Of a DNA stretch of 64,000 nt, positions 11,461 to 22,069 are shown piece by piece. The notes under the pieces are model-generated. The model searched no databases. It saw nothing but the letters and a program-made list of their open reading frames with translations, and had not been told where the DNA came from. Positions within the stretch are counted from its first letter, which is position 1; each line of letters begins with the position of its first letter. Source of the stretch: Macrotrachela quadricornifera (taxonomy: Eukaryota > Rotifera > Eurotatoria > Philodinida > Philodinidae); the NCBI GenBank assembly GCA_022393335.1, contig JAJEKB010021185.1, positions 388,782 to 452,781 of the forward strand, written 5' to 3'. Position numbers and translations under genes: made by a program.

Positions 11461-11649
11461 TTATATTTCATATTCTAAACTCATGTTAATTAAGTCAAAG
11501 TGTGGTACAAATTGTTGAGGATCATCTTGAAAAGGTAAAAGAGCATTATAATGGGTACCATTATAATAAATACAAAATCCTAATTTATTCATAAATAAAT
11601 TCACCGTTTTCTGAAGAAAATAAACAAAAACTAAAGAAAATCCAAGCAA
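11461..11649 (-). CDS. Possible terminal exon, OTU-like HYN motif
   Basis: A short minus-strand frame ends in a stop at 11461 and contains GFCIYYNGTHYNALLPF, then a Gln/Asp-rich end. A small residue run followed by His-Tyr-Asn near a C-terminus resembles the catalytic His strand of OTU-type cysteine proteases, but this is one motif only. A candidate acceptor (TTTTCTTCAG) lies near 11610, so the true exon is shorter than the open frame. It lies downstream of the broken frames at 11802-12506 on the same strand and could be their last exon. Confidence 0.25.
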   Translation of the reverse strand: MLGFSLVFVYFLQKTVNLFMNKLGFCIYYNGTHYNALLPFQDDPQQFVPHFDLINMSLEYEI

Positions 11650-11801
11650 GAATTATTGTATATAATGAATATTATTCTGGTCAATAATAATTTACGGACT
11701 TAGAACGTACCTAGACTAGATCAACTTAAAATTTTCAGATCCGGATATGGATTCCTACCCGGCGAGCTCTAGTCGACATATTAGAGGATGACTCATACGT
11801 C

Positions 11802-12506
11802 TTATTCACTGTTAGAAGTACACATAACTCTCGAATTTAAATCCGAGGTTTCCACGTTTATTTCTGATGTTTCTTCTATAGCTAATGTCCAATCTTTAAA
11901 AATAATTTTTCTTTGATTCCATTGATTTCTGTAGTATTGAATTTCTTTTTTATATTTATACAAATATTCATTGACTATTGTTTGATAAGCAAGATGTTTT
12001 TCTTCATTTGTCATTTTGGATAGATCTATATTTGATTTTGTTTCTAGGAAAGATTTAATTTCTTGTGGCTAATGTCGTCGATTTTGTTGTTCGTCTTGTT
12101 CTGTTCGTTTTAATTTGTCGAGTCCAGCTTGTAAATATTTTGACCATAAATCATACAAATATTTAAAATAACTAATTTGGCTTAAATAAAAAGCCATTTG
12201 TCTTAACTCATTTGTATTGGATTGGAAAATTGAATCAAATAATTTTTTTTTTGATAAAATATATTTAGGCATCATATCTTGTTTCATATTATTTGTTGAA
12301 ATTTTTTGTACTATTTTATTATTTTTATCATTGAGTTTAGGCATAGTTTTTGTTGTTGTAATAAGATCAATAAATTCTTCATCATCTATACCTTGTAGAG
12401 TATTATTAATATTATTTAATTTAGAATTAAAATAAAATTCTTCACCATTATCGCCGTCGTCGAGTATATCAAATAGATTAAAATAAGAAGTTTGATTTGA
12501 TGTCAT
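11802..12506 (-). pseudogene. Unrecognised protein, single in-frame TAG
   Basis: An ATG at 12506 opens 145 codons (MTSNQTSYFNLFDILDDGDN at the start) rich in Asn, Asp, Glu and Lys. The frame stops at TAG 12071-12069 and continues in the same frame for 88 more codons to 11802, with a helical, Tyr/Lys-rich composition (TNEEKHLAYQTIVNEYL). I recognise no domain. The frame is open on both sides of a lone TAG, which fits a recent nonsense mutation of a single-exon gene of about 235 codons. If the TAG is real and functional, the product is only 145 residues. Confidence 0.45.
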
Positions 12507-12918
12507 TTATAATCTAGAATAAATGGAAATAAAATAAAGAACAACTGCTTTTGAAAATTAATATTCTAAGAATTAATAGAAATAACATATCGACTACAAT
12601 TATTATACAAGAAAAAAAGAAGTTCATTAATTCATATGAAACTGTTGTAATTTATAATTGTAGATACATTCAAGTTTATTGATAATTATTATAAAATGTT
12701 GATCTATTAAATCAATGATAGTTTTATTCAAACATTGATAGAATGGTACTAAATTTGAATTATAAATAAATGAATATTTTTATTTGAACATGTATTTATT
12801 ATTAAATAACGTAATCATTTAAATGCAGCTAATCGAATTTTTTATTTATTTTTATTTTTATTTTTATAAAATCAATAACCTATTGATTTAGTTGTTTCAT
12901 TTATTTTATTCTTTATTT

Positions 12919-13835
12919 TTTCTTTTTCTCTGTTTTCTTTAAAATAAAGAATAAGATGAAATATGAATATAAAACAATATCGAAATGAAAAAGCACAAGA
13001 GACAAAGATGAGCATATGTATGTTCTTTTTTGTTGATTTAGTTTAGTTAAATTTTCGATCTTCTCGATCATCATCAGAACTTGTTGTATGTTGTGTTGTT
13101 GATAATATGAAAGATGTAATAGATTCAAGTATCAAGTTATTATGTTATTTAATAAAAAAATCCATGTTAAAATAAAAATATTCATTTATTTATAATTTTC
13201 AATTTTACTATGAAAAGTAATTACAAACATGGTACAATTTTAATACAAATCGCTATTATAGAGATTATTCTACAATTAAATTATTTATTAGTACTTCAAT
13301 TTCCAAATTGATTATATGATGCTCATATTGTTTTAACCAATTTTATGCAACAACAACATTAAAACTTGCAAAAAATGATTTACTTGTATTATTTCATTCA
13401 AAAAAATGATCAAAATGATTAAGATCAAAAATGTTTATTTACAATAAAATAGGTGATGGACAATTGACTATAATAATATGATAATATGGAAGTGATATAA
13501 TACTATTATCATTATTAGAAAGTCAATAATAACCTTTAGTTCAATATAGAACATTATTAATTAATTTGTTTGAAAATAATTAAGCTCATTAGAAAATTAT
13601 ATTTTTATATGATATAATACTTAAATCTATTACATCTTTCATATTATCAACAACACAACATACAACAAGTTCTGATGATGATCGAGAAGATCGAAAATTT
13701 AACTAAACTAAATCAACAAAAAAGAACATACATATGCTCATCTTTATCTCTTGTGCTTTTTCATTTCGATATTGTTTTATATTCATATTTCATCTTATTC
13801 TTTATTTTAAAGAAAACAAAGAAAAATAAAAAATA
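12919..13835. mobile_element. Long inverted-repeat element, about 210-bp arms
   Basis: The arm 12919-13130 is nearly identical to the reverse complement of 13617-13835. Both contain TCTTCTCGATCATCATCAGA, ACAACACAACATACAACAAG and the CATATGCTCATC block. The loop of about 490 bp is very AT-rich and non-coding. Near identity of the arms implies a young element or recent gene conversion. The short open frames are arm sequence. Confidence 0.7.
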
Positions 13836-13859
13836 AAAATAAAAATAAATTAAAGATTC

Positions 13860-15560
13860 GATTAGGATAGTACTAAATGTTGTTTATGCTAAAATTCAGT
13901 TATAGCATTATCAAATAATTTTTTTGTATCTGGTAATTTAATATTAATAATTTCAGTATAAATTTGTATCATGTCTTCTTTATATTCTTTCATTATTCTT
14001 TGATATTGAGCTTGTAATTGTTGAAATAAATTTTTGTATTTGTTAATGTATGAACAATAGATGGTAATGGAATTTGTTGTATTGTCTTAAATACTTATGG
14101 TAATTTTTAATGAAGAATATATCGTTTAAGTAATTTTTCTTCTTGTTTAGCTTCTTCATAATCATATTTAAGTTTAAATAAAGAATGAATACATTTTTTC
14201 TAAAATATATTTTTTATAATTTTTTTTTGAAATTTTTTTTCACATATTTGTTGTTCAGTAGGATTATTTTGTGGAATATCATATTCAAGAACGTGTTCAT
14301 AATAATTAATTTCAATATATTTTATTTTTAAATCATATTGTTTACGCAATGCCTACAGATGTTGTTGAATATATTTTTGAAGATTTGCTTGAATTTTATT
14401 GGTACAAATCAAGAAATTGTAATTTTTTTCTCAAAATTTGCTGTTGAACTTATTGTTTTTTTTTCTCTAATTGTTTTGAATAATCTTGGATCAATTTCAC
14501 ATAATCATGATCATGTTTGGAGAATTGTAATATTGATTCAATACAATTGGATTATACTTTTAAAGTTGATTTTGACATTTTTGCTGTACCAGATATTAAA
14601 TACATATTATAAAGTGATTCTTCTAAATCGATCATTGCTAATTGATGTAAAAGAATTGTAATTTCTTTTAAAATTTCAATATTAATTGAACTTATTGAAC
14701 AAGAAATTTCTTAATGAGCCATTATTTCAAATAATTTGTCATTGGGATCAAATAAATATTTTGGAATCTATTTAAAGAAGAATAAATCATATTATGCAAA
14801 AAAAAGAAAAGAAATTTTACTTCTAATACATTGATTATTTGATGAGAACCACATTCACCATTTAGAATAATTTTATCTTCAGTAAAAATTGTTGCTATTA
14901 TTCAGGATTGGCCCGACCGGGAGGAGGGGGAGGGGTGCAGGATGTGACATTTTCCCACAATCTTCAAAAATTCCGTTTTTTTGCTCACCGAAATCAAAAA
15001 ATTTTCCTACATTTTTCACCAAAAATACTGTTACATTCCTCAAAAATTACAAAATTCGACTTTCTACTCAAAAAAATTTATCTCTCCCCGCTCCGAGTAT
15101 CGGCTGACTTGGGTCAGCCCTGCCATTGTTTTAAAAGCAAATGATATCTAAAATGAAAGAGAATTATTTTCTAAAAATTCTTTAAATTTAGAAGTTAAAA
15201 TGTTGCTGTTTTTTTCTAAATACCTTTTTTTAAAATTAAACAAATGTTCAAAACGTTCATTCATATTTTGAAAACGTTGTTCGCGTTGCTTCATTTGATT
15301 GAAATTTGTATTAAATTCTAATTCATATTATTGCATTTTTATTTCTTCTATTTGAAGATGCAATGCTACTAAATCAGATTGAGTACGTAGAATTCCTTGA
15401 TATTATTTGAATATTTGTTGACGTTTTTCTTCATCAATAATTGTATGATAAGATGATGTCAGTGATGATAATTGAAGAGATTGAATTGTTTCAGATAAAT
15501 CATGATATAGAAGATGTTGTTTTAATGTAGCAACATCATATTGTTCTCTAGACTTAAAGG
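13860..15560 (-). pseudogene. Decayed coiled-coil gene
   Basis: Read on the minus strand, long pieces have Gln/Glu/Lys/Leu-rich coiled-coil character, for example KSREQYDVATLKQHLLYHDL near 15550, LHLQIEEIKMQ near 15350 and QRIMKEYKEDMIQIYTEI near 13960. They are broken by many in-frame stops and small shifts, and by the element inserted at 14903-15122. Several stops are TAA or TAG where Gln would suit the pattern. No family is identified. The last pieces end near 13860, where the inverted-repeat element begins. Confidence 0.5.
14903..15122. mobile_element. hAT-like MITE, 220 bp
   Basis: GC-rich insert within the coiled-coil pseudogene. The ends are imperfect inverses: CAGGATTGGCCCGACC on the left, and CAGGGCTGACCCAAGTC as the reverse complement of the right. 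The 8 bp outside the ends match at 6 of 8 positions (CTATTATT at 14895-14902, CCATTGTT at 15123-15130). A CAGGG terminus with an 8-bp duplication is characteristic of the hAT superfamily. It has no coding capacity. Confidence 0.65.
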
Positions 15561-15689
15561 ATAGGATCTAGAAAACGAAATGCACCTGTGTCTGTTCGTC
15601 TGTCTGTCGGTAACACAGTCAAAATGACCATGGTAAATATGGTACAGATGACCATTCAAAGCGCTAGTTCGAATATAGTTCAAATAAAC

Positions 15690-16398
15690 ATGGAGAAGAC
15701 TATAAGAATCATGTAATCACTATGATTTAAATCAATCAACCAGTATTGATTAAAAATGATGATCATTGTTTAATTATTTATTTTGATTGGATTGTTGTTC
15801 AACGCTGCATCAACAACTAGGTGCTTTATCAATAAATTAGAATTTTATAAGCGAGTGTAAATATAAAATTATAATAAATAAAAATTATATTCTTTGAATA
15901 ATGTGACCAAATTTTTTCGAATAAGAACAGCGTTTAAATAATATAATTATCAAAATTCGCATTGCTGTTTACAATGTCATTATAGTTCGCGATAAAATAT
16001 GAAAACGTTTTATGTAAAAGAGCAGCAGTCAAACGATCATATACATAACAGTTCATGATACCGGAAGCAGAGAGTTTTTGTATTTGAGTAGTATTTTTCT
16101 CATGATTGGGTATCGATACTGATATGCATACAAAAAAAAGCTTTTAGAAAGGCAGTTTAAACTCAAACAAAGAATCATATGATATTATTTAAAAAATATG
16201 ATTTCTGCTTATCATAATTTTATGTCCAAACTCACTTGTAAAATTCTATATTATTGACAAAGCACCTAGTTGTTGATACAATATTGAATAACAATCCAGT
16301 CAAAACGAATAATTAAACAATAATTGTCATTTTTAACTAGAACTGGTAGATTAATTTAAATCATAATGACGCGGTAATCTTTATGATCTTCTCCACAA
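15690..16398. mobile_element. Inverted-repeat element, about 170-bp arms
   Basis: The left arm (ATGGAGAAGACTATAAG through ATCAACAACTAGGTGCTTT to TTAGAATTTTATAAGCGAGT, ending near 15856) is mirrored by 16230-16398 (ACTCACTTGTAAAATTCTA through AAAGCACCTAGTTGTTGAT to ATCTTCTCCACAAT). The interior is about 370 bp and non-coding. The plus-strand open frame at 16383-16610 starts in the right arm and is not convincing. Confidence 0.65.
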
Positions 16399-16776
16399 TT
16401 GTTGCAATTATAGTTACTAGATCAGCACTGTTATCAAGTTATTCTGTTACACGCAACCAAAAATATTGCATCCCCATTCACATCTATGAGCAATTATATC
16501 GGCATCCCTGTTATGTCAGTCCTGGGCCAAGTGAATCTACAGTCGATGAACGTTACTTGTTTTTATTCAATTATGAAAACAAACAATTTAATCAAGTTTC
16601 TGGAAATTAAAATGGTATGAATAAAAGATAACTAGCTCATAAGCATGATTAATAGACATTTTCTACGTTATGTATACATATATGTCCATTGTTTACATTG
16701 GTTAGATTTCGTTGTGCGAGCGTAAACAATTATGAATGTTAGAAAGAACAGAAAAAATTGAAACAAAGCATATATA

Positions 16777-17733
16777 AAGGGTGTTTTACAAGTTCTGAAG
16801 CACTTTTGAAATGTTTCGTTCTCGCGTTTAACAAAACTGAAGTCTTTAAAACTTTAGCATATTATTGGAAACGTTTAGTGGTACATAACTACAAAGTTTC
16901 AGATCTATAGCTTGTACTATAGATGAGAACCTGTAGCAACACAGACATATACTTTTTTTTCAATTTTCTTGTATTTCAGGTCTGGCAAAGTGTTTAGACC
17001 TCGACTTAGAAACATGTTAAAACTCATTTTTTTTAAATATGTGCTATGAAAAGCTCTACAAAAATTACAATAACAAATCCCTCTTGATTTGTGATAATAT
17101 TTTCTACTACACTCAAAATGAAAAACCTACATGATAATATTGCTTCTTATCATACTGTGCATAATAGAAAAATATTTAGGAGAACATTTTGCTCTGCATG
17201 CATCTCAGTTTGAGAAAATTTTAAAATCTTGATCTTTTTTTCAAAAGATGCGCCGTCAAAAGCTCTACAAAAATTGTATAAAAAAATCCTCATTGGAAAG
17301 GAAAAAAGTCTTCGAAACATTTTTTTATTACGCACAATACGGCGAGAAGTAGTGCTACTATATTGAGCTTCTCTTTGGGATATGGCAGAAACCATCAAGA
17401 TAAGTAAATAGGAAATTGTTATTATAACTTTTGTAGAGCTTTCCATGGCGCATCTTTTAAAAGAAATCAAGATTTTAACATGTATCTAAGCTGAGATATA
17501 GACAAAACAAAAAAAAATTTTGCACAATCCGAAGTTGATCGGGAAAATTGAAAAATAGTATATCTCGGTGTTGCTACAGTTTCTCATTTATAGTACAATC
17601 TATAGACCTGAAACTTTGTAGTTATGTAGCACAAAGTATGTTCAATAATATGTCCGAGTTTCAAAAACTTTGGTTTTCTTAAACGCGAGAACGAAACCTT
17701 TTAAAAGTGCTTTAGAACTTGTAAAACACCCTT
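16777..17733. mobile_element. TIR element, 957 bp, about 200-bp TIRs
   Basis: The ends are AAGGGTGTTTTACAAGTTCT and its inverse AGAACTTGTAAAACACCCTT. TIR similarity extends inward past the AACTACAAAGTTTCAGATCT block to about 200 bp. TATATA flanks both sides (16771-16776, 17734-17739) and may be the target duplication. The interior carries TTTTTGTAGAGCTTTT-type motifs in both orientations, also found in the elements at 36.4 and 60.7 kb. There is no transposase frame, so the element is non-autonomous. Confidence 0.7.
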
Positions 17734-17740
17734 TATATAT

Positions 17741-18796
17741 AAAATAAGAGTTGTATACATTATAAAAGAACTAAAAAAGAAGCTCATTATAGCCGTAATA
17801 AGGGGAGTCTTCTAATGTGTCAAGGGCTTTACTGCAATATGTATCAATTTTTCAAAAGGTGTAGATTACTTGCTTCGATTGCTAAAATATTCTTCTCTTA
17901 TCATCACGTTTTTCAATGGGTATTGGTGTGAAGTATGCCAGAGGACATGAGTAGAGTTAAAGACACTCACCTACACACATTGTTTGCTGAGTTATCAGAT
18001 TTAAGCATGAATGTAAGTGTATGCACAGCGGGACATGTAATGGTGATAGATAGAAAGTTCTGAAGCAAACTTTCTCTAGAACTTTTGTCGTTTTCTGACA
18101 TATTAAGTTTTCAGCGTGGAGGTCTCCATAGCAATTTCGGATACTATCGCTAGTTGTATATAAGTATTACGAAATTTAATTTTTTTTTTGACGTCTCAAT
18201 GGAGAAGATTTAAAAGCCCAAAAGTTTTTGTGAAATTCGTCAATGAATATCGGTTTCAAGTGCCTAGTCGAAGAAAAAGAGAGCTTAAATCACTTCCTAT
18301 TCAAATATCTCAGAGCTTTGATATGTGAGTGACGATGTAAACTCATTTATAGAGACGGTTTTCTTTATTTTTTGTAAGTTTGATCTACTCATGTGCGGAT
18401 AATCAATGGTCATTTTTGTCGCTGTGAGGAAGTATCTAAGTTACTGATGAGTTAGTTGATCAAGTAATCCTCGATTACCTTTCAAAGTATCACTAGAGGA
18501 ATATTTATTTATAATTGTCCGTATTATTGGATTCGACATGATGTGTAAAGTCATGCTTTCGGTAGATATATCTTTCGATTTATTTATTAGAACAGGAAAC
18601 GGCCGAACAAAGACAGATGTGAAATGGAATACGATAGTAATTATCGATTGTTTGCGAAAAAAAACGAAATAAACCAATTGAAGCTCATCATGAAGAATAT
18701 CTAATAATATCTGAAAGGAACTCCACTGAGCAACAATGAGACCAGTAATAATAGCAATATTGATCGCATAGATCGAACATCAAATAAAGAGAATGT
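17741..18796. other. No gene supported
   Basis: Intergenic between the TIR element and the F-box gene. The minus-strand frame 18677-18441 (78 codons) lies just downstream of the F-box stop, has no recognisable domain and no convincing splice link, and is not called. Confidence 0.4.
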
Positions 18797-20401
18797 TTAT
18801 GCCAAAAGTATTCTTGTTGATCGTTGATGTATATATGATCGCAATTGTTCGTTTTCATTTTCTCTTGCTACTATTTCATGCTCAATTAATTGTTTTAGTA
18901 ATTTTCTGTTTCGTTTCAGTTGAATGGCTTGAATGAAATGGTCACCATGAATATTTCGTTTATGTAAATCACTTCCTATGCCAATTAAGTATTCGATCAA
19001 ACGATGTCGACAACCGTTCACTTTAAGACAAACATAAAGTAATGGATCATTACCATTTTCATCTACTCGATGTACTAGGGTTGGATCAGCTCGGAATAAT
19101 TTTTTAATCCATTTACATTCTTTTTTTTTCAATAAAATAAATAAGAATGCAGTACTTCTTAACCATGATTCAAATAATTTCTCATCTAGAAAAGGTTGAA
19201 ACGCTTGTCGTCTATCTCGAGTTCCAGTTATTGTATCAATGAATTTGTGACAATGGCGTGTATTAGCAACGAAATTTAGCATGAAACTACTTTGGTTATA
19301 AACATAATGAAGAATTTCAGATCGATTAGTGACAATTAAATTCGACAGTCCTTCTTGCAACATATAACTCCAATAATCATCCGATGGCATATCTTGTCTC
19401 ATCATTTCATCAAATAACATTTTCAATACTTCCATTTGACTGTACTGAATATACATTTTTTCATCAACCTCATGATTTATTGAAGTCACTACACGTAAAC
19501 AATTCGAAACGCAATCTTTTGCCCATAACTTATTATTAGAAATTTGTTTTAGACACTGAATGATAAAGAGTAATAATTCCAGTATAATTTGATATTTTTG
19601 TATATTAATCCGCAGTGATCTCGAAAACCGATAGAAGTCTTGTAGTGTAAAAATTGTATAACTGAGAAAGAAATACACAGGAGAACCACCGTTACCGACA
19701 TAGTCTTTATTGTTGATTAGATTTGGATTTGAAACAATCAATGCTTTGAATAATCTGTCAAGGGAATTAAGACACTTTTGGCTTGGATATCCAATGGTAT
19801 AGAGATGAGTTAATAAACATTGATTGAGTGCTTTGGCTAGATTGTATTCACCTAACTCATGATCAGTACATTCGAGACGAGCACCAGTGCCAATCACAAG
19901 ATTTTCTATTTGTTGAAGACGTTCGCGATTGAGTGAATGCGATTCTAAATCATTAAAGGCTCTTTTCAATGCTGCATCTCGAAAGTGAATTTCTTCATCG
20001 CACAGGTTAATACGTATCAAATGAAATTGTTCTCGATTGGATCGAAATTGATCTTCAATTTGACGAGATATTTCTTGAATATGAAAGCTGGTCAGTTTTT
20101 CAAAACATTGGTCAATTTGATGTTCACGGTCATCATTATCTTGTAATGAGTATAATTGTTTTGACAATGCATGAAATAATGGAGTATCGTAATAATAATT
20201 AAAGTTACTTTGTCGAATGTTGATATGTAAGAAATCTGTGAGAAGATGTAAACGTCGATCAACAAGAATTCGATTGAAACGTTGATTTAGACCAGAAAAT
20301 GTACGAAAGATGAAAGTGACATTATTAGAATATCGCATAATAAGCATAAGAATTTCATCGGACAATGTTTCGAAAGTTGATGATGGCGACGCCATGTGCA
20401 T
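18797..20401 (-). CDS. F-box protein with C-terminal ankyrin-like repeats
   Basis: Intact single-exon frame of 534 codons. The N-terminus (residues about 8-55: FETLSDEILMLIMRYSNN, then a FSGLNQRFN core) fits the F-box, which in known proteins binds SKP1 and recruits targets to an SCF ubiquitin ligase. The middle (60-430) is helical and unassigned. Residues about 440-515 contain two ankyrin-like units (PTLVHRVDENGNDPLLYVCL and a second starting LIEYLIGIGSDLHKRNIHGD), a plausible target-binding part. Two starts are possible, Met1 and Met3 (MHMASPSS). The TAA stop is at 18797-18799. No internal stop and sensible codon use contrast with its broken neighbours, so I regard it as functional. Confidence 0.75.
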   Translation of the reverse strand: MHMASPSSTFETLSDEILMLIMRYSNNVTFIFRTFSGLNQRFNRILVDRRLHLLTDFLHINIRQSNFNYYYDTPLFHALSKQLYSLQDNDDREHQIDQCFEKLTSFHIQEISRQIEDQFRSNREQFHLIRINLCDEEIHFRDAALKRAFNDLESHSLNRERLQQIENLVIGTGARLECTDHELGEYNLAKALNQCLLTHLYTIGYPSQKCLNSLDRLFKALIVSNPNLINNKDYVGNGGSPVYFFLSYTIFTLQDFYRFSRSLRINIQKYQIILELLLFIIQCLKQISNNKLWAKDCVSNCLRVVTSINHEVDEKMYIQYSQMEVLKMLFDEMMRQDMPSDDYWSYMLQEGLSNLIVTNRSEILHYVYNQSSFMLNFVANTRHCHKFIDTITGTRDRRQAFQPFLDEKLFESWLRSTAFLFILLKKKECKWIKKLFRADPTLVHRVDENGNDPLLYVCLKVNGCRHRLIEYLIGIGSDLHKRNIHGDHFIQAIQLKRNRKLLKQLIEHEIVARENENEQLRSYIHQRSTRILLA

Positions 20402-20943
20402 ATACTATTTAATAGAAAATAACATGGGCACATTTTGTTCGTTATTGCACAATGTTTGCCTTGACTCATTATTTTTTATTCGTTCTGTCGTGTATTTTAT
20501 CATTCAACATAACAAAAACTTTTTTATGATTTTAAATAACAACAGAAAGACCTTTTCTACTTTTATATTACAAATATTTATAATGCTAAAACTGATGTGA
20601 TTAATAATGATGCATTAATATTGTTATTATCAAGAGAATAATTTTATTTCAATTTATATTAATCTGGGTTTATTTCTTACTCAATTTTTTCCTTGAAGAA
20701 AAAAAATGTTAGGTAATGTTTGATCAATCAGTCGATCACTTCTGTTCTTTTCTTTGTACGAATCTAAGCCTAACCAGTTGTCATCACCCATTACAAGGTA
20801 TGAAGACAACACGAGTAATAAGCTCAGCTGGATTAAGACCAACGGTACGGCAAGAACAAATTATCTTTTTTTTGATGCTGAGTTACCAATATGTGAGAAG
20901 TACACTTGTATCGCTTTACTCATGTTAATCAATTAATCATTCA
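20402..20943. other. Upstream of F-box gene; no gene seen
   Basis: Probable promoter-side region of the minus-strand F-box gene. The overlapping short plus-strand frames at 20716-20936 show no domain and no splice support. Confidence 0.4.
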
Positions 20944-20964
20944 AAAAGATCGTAAGAATTCATT
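20944..20964. repeat. Target-site duplication, left copy
   Basis: This 21-bp sequence (AAAAGATCGTAAG... to ATTCATT) recurs exactly at 22049-22069 and flanks the retrotransposon fragment. A long exact duplication like this is expected from target-primed reverse transcription. Confidence 0.8.
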
Positions 20965-22048
20965 AGTAGTAGTAGTAGTATATTGCTTTATTTATAATAA
21001 TGAAGTGGGGAATGTTCCATAAATAAGTAGGGAGAAGAAGAAAAGAAGACTTAGACGAACATCGTCTCTTTAGTCATACAAAAAAAAACCAAAATAGAGT
21101 ATATTAATTTGATATTAATTTAAAATGATAAAGTCAAAAATTTGAAAAGAAATACAATTTATGATTAGTAAGGTTGTAACAAGAAAGAAAGATAAAGTAC
21201 AAGGTTTTAACTCTCCACGTCGTCACTTACGAAAGATGTATATAATGGTAAACGTAAAAAGGGAAGGAATGAATTACTATTAACATGATAGACATTTGTC
21301 AACAGCATACATCTTATGCCAATTCTTCGTTATAACAAAAGACATAATCGAATAGAGAAGGTTTGCAAGACGTCAATAGTAACAACATACGATTTGAAGT
21401 TCTTCCTTTATCGACAGTGTTTCGCTTTTCTTTCAAGAGAGCAGGATTAGTGTAGTACTCTCTTAAGAATAATAAGTACAGCTTTTGTTGAATATAGTCC
21501 GCAATCACCGCAGGATTACTATGCATTATAGTGGTTAATAATTTCGTGTAATGGATCCGGGTAAGTGATTCAATTGATTTATAAGTAGGACAGTTAATTA
21601 TCTCGTCGTTAGTGGCATCATACTATCTGTTTATGCTACGGAATATTTTACGATTTATAGATTCAAGTTGTTGTTGTTTGGTACGAGATAGAATTGGGTA
21701 AATATTAAAAATAGAATGAAAATAAGGACGAATATAAGCATGATATAGCCTAAACGAAGTCTTGTCGGATAACATTCGTGTGGCAGCTAGACGCTTAAAC
21801 ACATTGATATTTTTGTTAATTTTGGATTTAATGTAGTCAATATGACAATTGAAAGAAAGTCTAGCATCAAGAAACATACCCAAATATTTGAATTTAGAAA
21901 TATGCTCAATAACATTTTTATCACAATGTATAACAGGAATATTTGGTGATACCATCCGGTGAAAAAGAGTCCAATATGTTTTTTTGAAATTTAGAGGCTG
22001 TTTCCAGGTAATTGAGTATTGATATAGATCTTTTATAACGTCCGAGAT
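20965..22048 (-). mobile_element. 5'-truncated non-LTR retrotransposon with (ACT)n tail
   Basis: Minus-strand insertion of 1084 bp flanked by a 21-bp exact target-site duplication (20944-20964, 22049-22069). The 3' end carries an (ACT)n tail (AGTAGTAGTAGTAG on the plus strand at 20965-20978) instead of poly-A. The coding part is the C-terminal region of a reverse transcriptase: FKYLGMFLDARLSFNCHIDY, then a Lys-rich helix and YHAYIRPYFHSIFN. This matches the thumb and post-RT region of Jockey/CR1/RTE-like elements. One in-frame TAG (21625-21623) interrupts it, after which the same frame runs to 21314. The catalytic RT core and the 5' part are absent, so it is a dead-on-arrival copy. Confidence 0.8.
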
Positions 22049-22069
22049 AAAAGATCGTAAGAATTCATT
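22049..22069. repeat. Target-site duplication, right copy
   Basis: Exact partner of 20944-20964. It marks the 5' junction of the truncated retrotransposon. Confidence 0.8.

Noticed and set aside
16383..16610. 75-codon plus-strand frame
   Set aside because: It begins in the arm of an inverted-repeat element and has no domain or splice support.
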